Assembly: GCA_900549665.1 (NCBI GenBank)
Contig: URPH01000001.1
Span: 124,001-188,000 of the forward strand
Length of the DNA: 64,000 nucleotides
Direction of reading: 5' to 3'
Source: an uncultured Lachnospiraceae bacterium
GTDB taxonomy: Bacteria > Bacillota > Clostridia > Lachnospirales > Lachnospiraceae
The notes below the pieces were generated by a model. The model did no database searches, was not told the origin of the DNA, and was given only the letters and a program-made list of their open reading frames with translations. Positions 26,982-35,521 of the stretch are shown here, piece by piece (positions within the stretch are counted from its first letter, which is position 1; every line of letters starts with the position of its first letter). A program made the translations under genes and the position numbers.

Positions 26982-29234
26982 TTATTCAAAATTCAAATCA
27001 GCCTCATCTTCTTCGGAATATCCTTTTCCTGTTCCATCTGTATTTGTCGTTTCCGGGCTTTGATCGGAGTTCATCCGGATGCCCAGGCTTTCGTCAGTCA
27101 TTGCACCGACCCCGCCAAGGTCGGATGCGTTTGGATCGATCGGCTCATAGGTCTCAGGATCCAGATACTCACCGGTATTCGGGTCGATCGCATAACCCGT
27201 TGCAGCATCGATTTTTACCTGTATCTCATCTACCGGTTTGATCGGCTCTTCGCTTGTTGTATCCTCTTCTTTATCCTCGATCAGGTCATGATAGCCGGAT
27301 AAAATACCAAGTTCTCTCAAATGCTCTTTATCTTCATCCGTAATATCTTCCGTACGGAATATCTGCATATAGGGCAGAATCTCTGTCATGATATTTTTGC
27401 AGATTTCCTGCGCAAAGGTGGAATGCGGCTGGTGATCCACATTGGGTCTGTCAATGACGACATATACAACAACCTGCGGATCGTCAACCGGTGCAAAACC
27501 GATAAAGGATACGACATAGTTGCCGGTTCCGCGGGGGAACATTTCGGCTGTTCCGGTCTTACCGCCGATCAGATAACCGGCAGGAACTGCTGTTTTACCG
27601 GTACCGATATCACAGACATTAAATAAATATCCTTTCATTTTATCGGAAGTTGATTCGGAGATGGTCTGTTTTAGGACGCGGGGAGAAATTGTTTCTGCCA
27701 CGCTTCCGTCTGCATTCCGGATTTCTTTTACCACATGAGGCTGATAATAATAGCCGCCGTTGATAACCGAACTGAACGCACTCGCCATCTGGATCATGGT
27801 GACATTGTAGCCCTGTCCGAATGTGGAAACCGCCAGATCGGAGCTTCCCATGGTATTCGGATCAAAGATCAGAGTATCTGTACGCGCTTCACCCGCCAGA
27901 TCAATGTTGGTCTTTAACCCGATATTGAAATTGGATAAATATTCCGCCAATGTCTGTGCTCCCATAGCTGTACCGATCTGCATCAGTGCAACGTTGCAGG
28001 ACTGCTCCAGCGCACCGGATAAGGTCAGCGTGCCATGACCGATTCGCTTGTGGCAGTGAATCTGATGCCCTCCCACCTCAAGCACACCGCCGCAATAGTA
28101 GCTTTCATTGCCGGTAAGCGCACCGGAATCAAGGCCTGCGGAAATTGTCAGCGCCTTTGCGGTCGAACCGGGCTCGTAGGTGTCGGAGATACAGAAGTTT
28201 CTCCAGATTTTATTTAACGCATCATAAGTCTCTTCTTCTGACATGGCTGCAATCTGTTCACTTGTATACAATCCATTTTCAGAAAGGCTCCTCGGATTAT
28301 TGAGGTCAAATACAGGATATCCGGCCATGGCAAGGACTTCTCCATTATTGGGGTCCATAACAATAACGCCGGTATTTTTACTTCCAAGCTCACCGGTACG
28401 GTACGCATTTTCACCTTCATGCTCATGATTCCACTGCGCTACATACTTATCAACAACATTCTGTATGTTCGCATCAATTGTAGAGACGATGGTCTGACCG
28501 TCCTTTGCCGGTATCGTCGTCCGCTCCACATCCGAATCATCTGTCAGATAACCGTATTCCCGTCCATCTGTTCCGTTTAATATACTGTTGTAATACTCTT
28601 CCAGTCCAAAGCTTCCGATATCTTTTCCTACGGTAAATCCGATCGTATCGCACGCAAGACTACCATAGGGGTAGACTCTTTTGTATTCACTTTCAAACCA
28701 GATACCTTTGATATTGGGATAAGAAGACGGATCCGCCTGCATAGCCACAAAATCTTCGATCTCTTCATATTCCAGCTTTTTAAACAGGACATGATATCTG
28801 TCATCCTTGTGTGTGACAATGTACTGACGAATCTCATTGATATCAATATCAAAGCAGGCATCCAAGGCTTCCAGTGTCGGCTCCAGGGATCCCTCCACGC
28901 TGTTGATAATGCTTGAATCGACAACGAGATTGTAAACCTTTTCACTATAAGCAAGCTTTGTTCCGTTGGTATCCAGAATATCACCGCGTTTATACGGCAG
29001 CGTTGTACTGACATAATTTTGCTGTGACAAAATCTTCCGCTTATAATTTTGTCCGTTTTCTTTGTTGATCAGGATGAGTCTAACACTCAAACCAACGAAA
29101 GCCAGTAAAACTATAAAAAATAGAAATACCAGCTTTTTGCGCATATCATATGTAAAATGTCTCACATTTTCAGAATCTGTTCTTGATTCAGATGCAAAAA
29201 TATTTTTAATCCATTCTATCACTTTCCACACCAC
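26982..29234 (-). CDS. Class B penicillin-binding protein with acidic tail
   Basis: A 750-aa transpeptidase with a membrane anchor (LVFLFFIVLLAFVGLSVRLI, about residues 34-53), a dimerisation domain and the motifs STAK (EPGSTAKAL), SCN (EQSCNVAL) and KTG (GGKTGTAEM). After the transpeptidase domain comes an acidic extension of about 130 residues with two similar turns, DPNTGEYLDPE and EPIDPNASD, then a Thr/Asp-rich end; no PASTA domain is seen. The start is GTG next to the ftsL stop. It lies between ftsL and the second PBP and is probably the divisome FtsI-like enzyme. Confidence 0.9.
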   Translation of the reverse strand: MVWKVIEWIKNIFASESRTDSENVRHFTYDMRKKLVFLFFIVLLAFVGLSVRLILINKENGQNYKRKILSQQNYVSTTLPYKRGDILDTNGTKLAYSEKVYNLVVDSSIINSVEGSLEPTLEALDACFDIDINEIRQYIVTHKDDRYHVLFKKLEYEEIEDFVAMQADPSSYPNIKGIWFESEYKRVYPYGSLACDTIGFTVGKDIGSFGLEEYYNSILNGTDGREYGYLTDDSDVERTTIPAKDGQTIVSTIDANIQNVVDKYVAQWNHEHEGENAYRTGELGSKNTGVIVMDPNNGEVLAMAGYPVFDLNNPRSLSENGLYTSEQIAAMSEEETYDALNKIWRNFCISDTYEPGSTAKALTISAGLDSGALTGNESYYCGGVLEVGGHQIHCHKRIGHGTLTLSGALEQSCNVALMQIGTAMGAQTLAEYLSNFNIGLKTNIDLAGEARTDTLIFDPNTMGSSDLAVSTFGQGYNVTMIQMASAFSSVINGGYYYQPHVVKEIRNADGSVAETISPRVLKQTISESTSDKMKGYLFNVCDIGTGKTAVPAGYLIGGKTGTAEMFPRGTGNYVVSFIGFAPVDDPQVVVYVVIDRPNVDHQPHSTFAQEICKNIMTEILPYMQIFRTEDITDEDKEHLRELGILSGYHDLIEDKEEDTTSEEPIKPVDEIQVKIDAATGYAIDPNTGEYLDPETYEPIDPNASDLGGVGAMTDESLGIRMNSDQSPETTNTDGTGKGYSEEDEADLNFE

Positions 29235-29729
29235 CTATGGCATTTGTGCATACTGTCTGACGTAATCATCGCCCTGTGTCTCGATGGTAACGACCTGGCC
29301 TTCCTCTGCATACTGCATTCCAAGCTCATTGATTGCAACATCCTTCACATGATCTAAATCCACGGATGAAATAATGCGGCTGTATTCCTCATCATTGGCC
29401 ATCTTCATGGAATTAAGCTGACTCTCCTTTTTTGCAATGCTTTCTTTGATCGCAGTATTCTGCGCCTGAATGTTAATATAGTTTACCAGAATCAGAGAAG
29501 ACAATACAAGTGCCGCCACTAAAAAAACAACATATCCGAAATTCATGTGTACATGTCTTTCCCTGACTCTTCTCTGCATATCCGGATTGTCAATCGGTGC
29601 AGGTGCTCTGTGGATTTCTTTTCTTACATCAATTTTTCTGGCAGTATTACCATCGATATAATAATCTCCATAGCCTCCGCTTCTTTGATATCTGCTTCTT
29701 GTTGTATAACTTCTTGTCTCTCTTCTCAT
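29235..29729 (-). CDS. ftsL: FtsL-like division protein
   Basis: Bitopic protein with a basic cytosolic N-terminus, one transmembrane helix (GYVVFLVAALVLSSLILVNY, about residues 69-88) and an extracytosolic coiled coil with heptad pattern (AIKESIAKKESQLNSMK), the build of FtsL/DivIC. The 164-aa length is on the long side because of the N-terminal tail. Position between rsmH and a class B PBP is the standard ftsL site. The family is poorly conserved, so the name rests on build and place. Confidence 0.8.
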   Translation of the reverse strand: MRRETRSYTTRSRYQRSGGYGDYYIDGNTARKIDVRKEIHRAPAPIDNPDMQRRVRERHVHMNFGYVVFLVAALVLSSLILVNYINIQAQNTAIKESIAKKESQLNSMKMANDEEYSRIISSVDLDHVKDVAINELGMQYAEEGQVVTIETQGDDYVRQYAQMP

Positions 29730-29753
29730 TCCTGATTCATTCCTTTACTACTA

Positions 29754-29795
29754 TTTACTGCTTCTGATTTACTACTTCTGATTTCCTGTTTCTGA
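29754..29795. repeat. Three 14-bp tandem repeats between rsmH and ftsL
   Basis: Units TTTACTGCTTCTGA, TTTACTACTTCTGA and TTTCCTGTTTCTGA in a head-to-tail array filling most of the 72-bp gap. No function is suggested. Confidence 0.75.
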
Positions 29796-29801
29796 TATTC
29801 A

Positions 29802-30737
29802 TCATGCCCGCTCAAAAATACGCAGCTTTGCGCTTTTGGAACGGCTGTTTACCTCAAGTTCCTCATCTGATGGTAAAATCGGTTTTCTGGTGATCACCTT
29901 TCCAAGCGATGTCTTTCCACAGGTACATACCGGAAAGCCCGGAGGGCATGTACACGGATTTTCCTGCTTTTTAAACATGGACTTGACAATCCGGTCTTCC
30001 AGTGAATGGAAGGTGATAATACAGATCCTGCCACCCGGATTTAAAAAACGTATCATCTCTTCTAAAGAATTTTTCAAAACATCCAGCTCTCTGTTGCACT
30101 CAATACGGATTGCCTGAAAAGTACGCTTGCTCGGATGTCCGCCTTCCGCTCTCATCTTAGCCGGAATAGCTGCTTTGATAATATCATTCAATTCATAGGT
30201 TGTCTCAATCGGTTTCTTCTGTCTTGCCGCCACAATATGCTTTGCGATGTTGTTGGCAAATTTATCTTCTCCGTAGTCCCGGATGATCCTTGCAAGATCT
30301 GCCTGGGAATAATCATTGACAATTTCTTTTGCCGATAAGGGCTGACGCAGATCCATCCGCATATCCAGTGCCGTATCGTACTTGTAGGAAAATCCCCTTT
30401 CAACAGTATCAAGCTGATAGGATGAAACTCCCAGATCCAGGATGATGCCATCTACACCGGTCACGCCGCTTTGCTTTAAATCGCTGACAGCATTTTCGTA
30501 GTTGTCGCGGATGATGGTCACACGGTCTTTGTATTCCTTTAACCGCTCACCTGCAGCTTCAATCGCCGCCTCATCCTGATCAATACCGTATAAATGGCCC
30601 TTTTCGGACAGCTTTTTGGCGATTTCATAAGAATGTCCGCCGCCACCTAATGTGCCATCTACATAAATTCCGTCCGGCTTGATATCCAGTCCTTCAATTG
30701 TCTCCTCTAACAAAACAGATTTATGTGAAAAACTCAT
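29802..30737 (-). CDS. rsmH: 16S rRNA m4C1402 methyltransferase
   Basis: N4-methylates C1402 of 16S rRNA using SAM. The SAM site is in YVDGTLGGGGHSYEI, followed by GIDQDEAA and ILDLGVSSYQLD, then the RAFQA-like segment KRTFQAIRIECNREL. A C-terminal CTCPPGFPVCTCGK metal-binding-type loop is present. The length of 311 aa is normal. A GGAGG site precedes the start. Second gene of the cluster, 18 bp after mraZ. Confidence 0.96.
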   Translation of the reverse strand: MSFSHKSVLLEETIEGLDIKPDGIYVDGTLGGGGHSYEIAKKLSEKGHLYGIDQDEAAIEAAGERLKEYKDRVTIIRDNYENAVSDLKQSGVTGVDGIILDLGVSSYQLDTVERGFSYKYDTALDMRMDLRQPLSAKEIVNDYSQADLARIIRDYGEDKFANNIAKHIVAARQKKPIETTYELNDIIKAAIPAKMRAEGGHPSKRTFQAIRIECNRELDVLKNSLEEMIRFLNPGGRICIITFHSLEDRIVKSMFKKQENPCTCPPGFPVCTCGKTSLGKVITRKPILPSDEELEVNSRSKSAKLRIFERA

Positions 30738-30755
30738 ATTTTCCTCCGGACAGCT

Positions 30756-31187
30756 TTAAAATGAAATACCAATGTTGGACAGCTCTTCGGCAATATCATT
30801 GATATCATCAAAAGAAGTAACATCTTCCCATTTTGCCTTATCCCAGATCTCGATATGTCCGCCGACACCGGCAAATACAACTTCCTTTTCCAGTCCTGCG
30901 TATTCCCGTAAAACCGGAGGCACCAGCATCCTGCCCTGCTTGTCCGGTTCCATCTCCTGTGCTCCCGAGATAAAAAATCTCTTGATCTTACGGACCTTTG
31001 CCTCTAAATCGGATTTTTCATTCAGCTTGTCCATAAAGGTTTCAAAATCGTATTTTTCAAACACAAAAAGGCACCCTTCCAGTCCCTTGGTAACCACAAA
31101 CTCGTCGCCGAGTGTGTCACGGAATTTGGAAGGGATGATCAATCTGCCCTTGGCATCTATGGAATGGTTGTACTCACCCATAAACAT
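30756..31187 (-). CDS. mraZ: Transcriptional regulator MraZ
   Basis: A 143-aa protein with two SpoVT/AbrB-like swapped-hairpin domains, each with the DxK/GR pattern (DAKGRLIIPSKFR at the start and DKQGRMLVPPVLREY in the middle). MraZ represses its own operon by binding tandem repeats in the promoter. It is the first gene of the division/cell-wall cluster, and three matching 10-bp repeats lie between its -10 box and start. Confidence 0.96.
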   Translation of the reverse strand: MFMGEYNHSIDAKGRLIIPSKFRDTLGDEFVVTKGLEGCLFVFEKYDFETFMDKLNEKSDLEAKVRKIKRFFISGAQEMEPDKQGRMLVPPVLREYAGLEKEVVFAGVGGHIEIWDKAKWEDVTSFDDINDIAEELSNIGISF

Positions 31188-31240
31188 CGTCGATCATCAC
31201 CGCCAGTCTGTATCACTTCTTGTGTCATTTTTGGGTTTTT

Positions 31241-31270
31241 GTGGCATTTCCCTCCACTTTCTCCCACTTA
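31241..31270 (-). promoter_or_regulatory. MraZ operator: three 10-bp repeats
   Basis: On the minus strand, TAAGTGGGAG, AAAGTGGAGG and GAAATGCCAC in tandem with exact 10-bp period, starting 8 bp after the -10 box. The AAAGTGG core matches repeats reported for MraZ binding in Firmicutes and Mollicutes. Confidence 0.75.
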
Positions 31271-31278
31271 ATAATCTA

Positions 31279-31307
31279 ATAATAGACTAATTCAGGGTAT
31301 TTGACAA
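31279..31307 (-). promoter_or_regulatory. Promoter of the mraZ cluster
   Basis: TTGTCA (31302-31307), 17-bp spacer, TATTAT (31279-31284), immediately upstream of the MraZ-type repeats. Confidence 0.75.
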
Positions 31308-31378
31308 GAAAATTTCTGCCGGTTTCGTCTGACATATTTTTCCATATTTCTTAATTAATCTTTAAAACTCTTTTACAT

Positions 31379-31425
31379 TTTCTATATATTGTGTTTGCGA
31401 TTTTATAAATATACATATATTGTGT
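31379..31425. promoter_or_regulatory. Tandem NrdR-box-like pair with no reductase gene
   Basis: ATATATTGTGT occurs at 31384-31394 and 31415-31425, exactly 31 bp apart. As 16-mers (31379-31394, 31410-31425) they match the NrdR consensus at 13 and 11 positions with the classical start-to-start spacing. They lie about 70 bp upstream of the mraZ -35 box. The rest of the 483-bp gap (31308-31593) is AT-rich, with a CAAAACG/CGTTTTG inverted repeat near 31461-31488. Confidence 0.45.
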
Positions 31426-31593
31426 CTCTTTTATTCAGCATTCTTTTGTTTGGCATATTGCACAAAACGGACACGTTTTTTTCTACGTTTTGGTTGGTCA
31501 GAAATAAACAAAACCCACTTTGCATTTTTCTCCCACCAATTAGTTGTCCTCAAATGCAGATCTGCGCATGTACAGTTTCCATTTTATAGGCAT

Positions 31594-31634
31594 AAAAAAT
31601 ACCCTCTCTGCCAGTCTGTCCGACAAAGAGGGTA
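31594..31634 (-). terminator. Terminator of the ychF-lgt transcript
   Basis: 8-bp stem TACCCTCT (31600-31607) with AGAGGGTA (31627-31634), with a T run on the minus strand, 37 bp after the lgt stop. Confidence 0.85.
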
Positions 31635-31670
31635 CATATATATCATTATTTCACTTTTTCATCCTGCCAC

Positions 31671-32537
31671 TTAAGCAGCTTTTGCTTTTTTGGATACCCG
31701 GATATGCATGATCACCGCCACGATCACGGAAACGGCAAATAAACCTAAGCCTAACACCTGAGATACTGCAATTCCTGTTATGCCAATCTGAAGCTGATCA
31801 GTACGAAGTCCTTCTACGAAGAAACGGATAATTCCATAACCACCGAGGTAGAAAAGAGCCATTTCTCCATCAAAACGTTTATGTTTTCTATATAAAAGCA
31901 TGATGATAAATAAGCATAAATTTAAAAAGCTTTCATATAGAAAGGTCGGATGCACCTGGATATAGTTGGTGCCTTCCACAATATGTGCCGCAATATCCGC
32001 TGAGATATCGGACTGACGGACGGCTTCGATCGGAAGCCTCATCGCAAACAGGCCGTTGGTATATCCGCCAAACGCCTCGCGGTTCATAAAATTGCCCCAG
32101 CGTCCAATGATCTGACCCACTAACAATCCAAAAACCGCTGCGTCCACAGCACTCAGATAGGACACCTTTTTTATCCTGCAGAAAATATAGGAAGTCAGAA
32201 ATCCTGCAATAACTGCACCGTAAATAGCCAGACCGCCATGACGGATATTGAAGATTTCTTTTAAATTGCCCTTATACATGTCCCACGAAAATACGACATA
32301 ATAAATTCTGGCACCGATCACAGAAAAAACAATCGCCGGAATACTGAAATCCCACCAGAAATCCTTGGGATGTCCCAAGCGGTCGCCTTCCTTGGATGCT
32401 ATTGTAAATCCAAGCAATACACCGATTGCTATGATCATTCCATAAAATGCAATCTGAAAGCCGAATACAGATATTGTCTTGGGAACATCTTTCAGATAAA
32501 TACCCAGATTCGGAAATGCAATATCCATTAAACCCAT
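31671..32537 (-). CDS. lgt: Prolipoprotein diacylglyceryl transferase
   Basis: Membrane enzyme that attaches diacylglycerol to the lipobox cysteine of prolipoproteins. Seven hydrophobic helices. The family signature GRWGNFMNREAFGG is present, along with RHGGLAIYGAV (His-Gly region). The length of 288 aa is normal. The ATG at 32537 has AGAGG seven nt upstream. It starts 24 bp after the ychF stop and shares its transcript, ending at the terminator 31594-31634. Confidence 0.95.
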   Translation of the reverse strand: MGLMDIAFPNLGIYLKDVPKTISVFGFQIAFYGMIIAIGVLLGFTIASKEGDRLGHPKDFWWDFSIPAIVFSVIGARIYYVVFSWDMYKGNLKEIFNIRHGGLAIYGAVIAGFLTSYIFCRIKKVSYLSAVDAAVFGLLVGQIIGRWGNFMNREAFGGYTNGLFAMRLPIEAVRQSDISADIAAHIVEGTNYIQVHPTFLYESFLNLCLFIIMLLYRKHKRFDGEMALFYLGGYGIIRFFVEGLRTDQLQIGITGIAVSQVLGLGLFAVSVIVAVIMHIRVSKKAKAA

Positions 32538-32561
32538 AAAACAACCTCTTTTCACATGATA

Positions 32562-33662
32562 CTATACATTGAAACGGAACAGGATAACATCACCGTCTTT
32601 TACCACATAGTCCTTGCCTTCCATTCCGACAAGGCCTTTTTCTCTCGCTGCCGCAAGGGATCCAAGCTCCAGAAGATCTTTATAATTAACAACCTCTGCT
32701 TTGATAAATCCGCGCTCAAAATCCGTATGGATCTTGCCAGCTGCCTGCGGAGCCTTGGTGCCTTCCTTGATCGTCCATGCACGACACTCATCCTCGCCGG
32801 CTGTCAGAAAACTGATCAGTCCCAACAGCTTGTAGCTTGCTGCAACCAGCTTATCAAGACCGGATGAGGTCACACCAAGATCATCCAGGTACTCTTTTTT
32901 CTCCTCATCACTAAGTTCAGACAATTCCTGCTCGATCTGTGCGCAGATAACAAATACCTCTGCACCTTCTTCTGCAGCCATGCTGCGAACCTTTGCCACA
33001 TGCGGATTATTGACTCCATCGTCTGCCAGATCATCCTCTGCAACATTGGCTGCAAAGATGGTAGGTTTGGCAGTCAGTAAATTGTAGGAAGCAAACCAGG
33101 CTTGTGCATCCTCATCATCCGGCACTTCAAAAGTACGTGCCATCTGGTTGTTTTCAAGATGAGCCTTGATCGCTTCGATCAGCTCTACTTCTTTTGCAAG
33201 CTTTTTGTCCATACGTGCCTGCTTTGCAACCTTGGCATAACGTCTTTCCAAAATCTCAAGATCGGAAAAAATAAGCTCTAAGTTGATGGTCTCAATGTCT
33301 CTGGCCGGATCAATATTTCCGTCTACGTGGATGATATTGGTATCTTCAAAACAACGTACCACATGTACGATCGCATCTACTTCACGGATATTGGCCAGAA
33401 ACTGGTTGCCAAGACCTTCGCCCTTGGACGCACCCTTTACAAGGCCTGCAATATCCACAAATTCAATCGTGGCCGGTGTTACCTTTTTGGTATGGTACAA
33501 TTCACCCAGCTTTTCAATTCTCACATCCGGAACCGCAACGATCCCGACATTGGGATCGATCGTAGCAAACGGATAATTTGCCGACAATGCTCCTGCCTTT
33601 GTTAATGAATTAAATAATGTACTTTTTCCGACATTGGGAAGTCCTACGATACCTAGTTTCAT
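32562..33662 (-). CDS. ychF: Obg-family GTPase/ATPase YchF
   Basis: A 366-aa P-loop protein that binds ATP and GTP and is linked to ribosomes and stress control. Motifs are the P-loop GLPNVGKST (residues 6-14), the switch segment ATIDPNVGIVAVPD, the G3 segment FVDIAGLVKGASKGEGLGN, a helical insertion and the C-terminal TGS domain (IHTDFERGFIKAEV). The ribosome site (AAGGAG, 12 nt upstream) now comes from an integrated element that starts at the ychF initiation codon; the former 5' end lies at 38749-38785. The coding sequence is intact. Confidence 0.96.
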   Translation of the reverse strand: MKLGIVGLPNVGKSTLFNSLTKAGALSANYPFATIDPNVGIVAVPDVRIEKLGELYHTKKVTPATIEFVDIAGLVKGASKGEGLGNQFLANIREVDAIVHVVRCFEDTNIIHVDGNIDPARDIETINLELIFSDLEILERRYAKVAKQARMDKKLAKEVELIEAIKAHLENNQMARTFEVPDDEDAQAWFASYNLLTAKPTIFAANVAEDDLADDGVNNPHVAKVRSMAAEEGAEVFVICAQIEQELSELSDEEKKEYLDDLGVTSSGLDKLVAASYKLLGLISFLTAGEDECRAWTIKEGTKAPQAAGKIHTDFERGFIKAEVVNYKDLLELGSLAAAREKGLVGMEGKDYVVKDGDVILFRFNV

Positions 33663-33665
33663 AAT
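33646..33665. other. Left attachment core (attL) at the ychF start codon
   Basis: Matches 38749-38768 at 18 of 20 positions, with nine identical bases TTTCATAAT across the start codon. Everything to its right up to 38768 belongs to the element. Confidence 0.75.
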
Positions 33666-33726
33666 ATGTTGATCTCCTTCATTTTTCCTTTATTTTACGG
33701 GCTTTCCGCGATTCATGGTTTTGACC

Positions 33727-33747
33727 GAGTACCACATCGAGTACCAC
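33727..33747 (+). repeat. Left arm-type integrase sites (2x GAGTACCAC)
   Basis: GAGTACCAC at 33727-33735 and 33739-33747, 12 bp apart, between the att core and the int stop. The same 9-mer, in the same orientation, occurs at the right end. Confidence 0.65.
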
Positions 33748-33770
33748 GGAGATGAATTTCGCATCAAGTT

Positions 33771-34901
33771 TTATACCACTTTTAAAGCGTCAGCCACTAA
33801 GTCAATTTCTCTATGTTTTTCATCCTCTGTAATGTGAACATACAGATTCATGGTAATACCGATATTAGAATGACCTAAAATCTTCTGCAGAGTCTTAGGT
33901 TTCATTCCGCCTTCAATGCATCTGGTAGCAAAAGTATGTCTTAAGACATGCATAGAAAATCTCGGAATACCTACACGGTCACAATATTTGAACAGTCCCG
34001 TGTCATAAGTGCTGTTCTTGACCGGAGTTCCCTTCCTGCAAAGGAATACTATGTCTTTCCATTCAATCGGCACGAGCTTTAAGCTCTTATTCTTTGATCT
34101 CTGGTTTTCAAGAATACGAATTGCTTCGTCTGTAAGAGGAATTGTACGGTAGCCGGATTTGCTCTTAGGTGGACCAACTCTCCACTCACCTACCTTATAG
34201 CGATATTCCATCGTCCTTTCGATCTTCATAGTACGATTTTCGAAGTCGATGTCGCTCCACTTAAGTCCTATAAGCTCACCTGTACGAAGTCCGGTCTGTA
34301 ATACGAAGCGGTACTGATTCTCATAGCTATAGCCAACCACAGCATCTAAGAACTTCTTCTGAACGTCAATCGTAAGGGCTTCTTTCTTATCTGAAGGTTT
34401 TCCCATATCGCTCTTTAATGACTTCTTGCAAGGATTCGTGATAAGCACATCATTCTCCCTGGCAAACTCAAACATATTATAAAGAGCAATCCGCGTCTGG
34501 TATATGGTAGTCGTCTTATAGCCCTCATCAGCCATATCTGAAAAAATCTTCTGGCAGTGAATGGGCTTCACATCAGTTAAGAGTTTATTGCCTATAACAC
34601 TCTTGATATTACGCTCATACCGTTCCGAATAGTTTCTGACCGTATTTGGTCTCACTGTCTGCTTCTTTATCCCTATCCAATAATCGAACCAGGCATCAAC
34701 GAGCATATCCGTTGCCTGGTCGAGGTCACTATGTTGGTCTATATATGTAGCATCAGCAAGCCACTGTTTTACCTCTTGAAGTTTCTTGGATCTTTTCGTT
34801 CTGCGTTTCCCAAACTTATCAACAAATCTGGCGAAGTAAGTTCCGTTAGGTTGCTGAACGATTCCTGCTCCAATCTCCTTTCCTTTGAGATCTTTTCCCA
34901 T
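33771..34901 (-). CDS. int: Tyrosine site-specific integrase
   Basis: A 376-aa tyrosine recombinase of the Tn916/lambda Int type: an N-terminal AP2-like arm-binding domain (GTYFARFVDKFGKRRTKRSKK), a SAM-like core-binding domain and the catalytic domain with Arg in TGLRTGELIGLKW, HxxR in HVLRHTFATRC, a second His in LGHSNIG and the Tyr nucleophile in NLYVH. All active-site residues are present, so it should be functional. AAAGGAGC precedes the ATG. It lies next to attL, and no terminator is seen between it and ychF, so int transcripts may continue into ychF-lgt. Confidence 0.95.
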   Translation of the reverse strand: MGKDLKGKEIGAGIVQQPNGTYFARFVDKFGKRRTKRSKKLQEVKQWLADATYIDQHSDLDQATDMLVDAWFDYWIGIKKQTVRPNTVRNYSERYERNIKSVIGNKLLTDVKPIHCQKIFSDMADEGYKTTTIYQTRIALYNMFEFARENDVLITNPCKKSLKSDMGKPSDKKEALTIDVQKKFLDAVVGYSYENQYRFVLQTGLRTGELIGLKWSDIDFENRTMKIERTMEYRYKVGEWRVGPPKSKSGYRTIPLTDEAIRILENQRSKNKSLKLVPIEWKDIVFLCRKGTPVKNSTYDTGLFKYCDRVGIPRFSMHVLRHTFATRCIEGGMKPKTLQKILGHSNIGITMNLYVHITEDEKHREIDLVADALKVV

Positions 34902-35037
34902 TTAAGGCTCCTTTCTAAGCTATAAGAGCCCCAAATTAGCACGCTATATTATACACCAACCAGGGCTCAAATGCAATGTTATTTCATTTTTTTGATAGCC
35001 GACAAACCGCGTGGTTACCCCATTTCTTGGGAATCCG

Positions 35038-35295
35038 CTATATCTCTATGTTGTCCGAAATGAACTTCTCAAATTCCTTTCTCTTAACGAGTTTCTTCTT
35101 GCCTACGTACAAAACAAAAGGACACCGCGGCGATCTGAGAAGACATTCCAACTTGTTAATCCCGATATTGGAATACTCTGCAGCCTCCTTTATGGTGAGC
35201 GCGACTTTACATTGAATAGGAACGGTCTGAACTTCAGCCAGCTCCTTGGCATATATACCGGATTCTTTGTAATCTCTGTCAGATATAACATTCAT
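35038..35295 (-). CDS. xis: Excisionase-like DNA-binding protein
   Basis: An 85-aa protein with a winged-helix/MerR-like helix-turn-helix (ALTIKEAAEYSNIGINKLECL) and a final wing KKLVKRKEFEKFI, the build of Tn916-type Xis. Such proteins bend DNA at the attachment arms to favour excision. The ATG at 35295 has GGGGAGG eight nt upstream; a GTG three codons earlier is less likely. It sits just upstream of int, the usual place. Confidence 0.85.
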   Translation of the reverse strand: MNVISDRDYKESGIYAKELAEVQTVPIQCKVALTIKEAAEYSNIGINKLECLLRSPRCPFVLYVGKKKLVKRKEFEKFISDNIEI

Positions 35296-35296
35296 C

Positions 35297-35521
35297 TCAC
35301 TCACCTCCCCTACAGTTCATTTCAAGGCATTCAAGAATTTCCTCACGGATTTCTGCACGGATACGCTCCATGCGCTTTTTGATAGCCTCATAAGTTCTGC
35401 CTTCATCATCTGCGATTTCTTTAAAAAGCCGTCCTTCGAGCAAATACTGTTTCATAATCTTTGAATCACTCTCATCCAGATCCTCAATGATTTCTTCCAA
35501 AAGTTCATAATCCATACGCAT
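35297..35521 (-). CDS. Small sigma-region-4-like protein
   Basis: A 74-aa acidic helical protein whose core (DLDESDSKIMKQYLLEGRLFKEIADDEGRTYEAIKKRMERIR) reads like the helix-turn-helix of sigma-70 region 4: a DSKIM opening helix, then an FKEIAD helix and an EAIKKRM recognition helix. Proteins of this kind occur beside xis in Tn916-like elements of Clostridia, where they are thought to regulate excision genes. Its first 70 bases overlap the end of the next gene in another frame. It ends next to the xis start. Confidence 0.7.
   Translation of the reverse strand: MRMDYELLEEIIEDLDESDSKIMKQYLLEGRLFKEIADDEGRTYEAIKKRMERIRAEIREEILECLEMNCRGGE

Noticed and set aside
31389..31674. Short plus-strand frames in the mraZ-lgt gap
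   Set aside because: They begin inside the NrdR-box-like repeats or run into the lgt terminator, have no ribosome sites and read as low-complexity AT-rich sequence.
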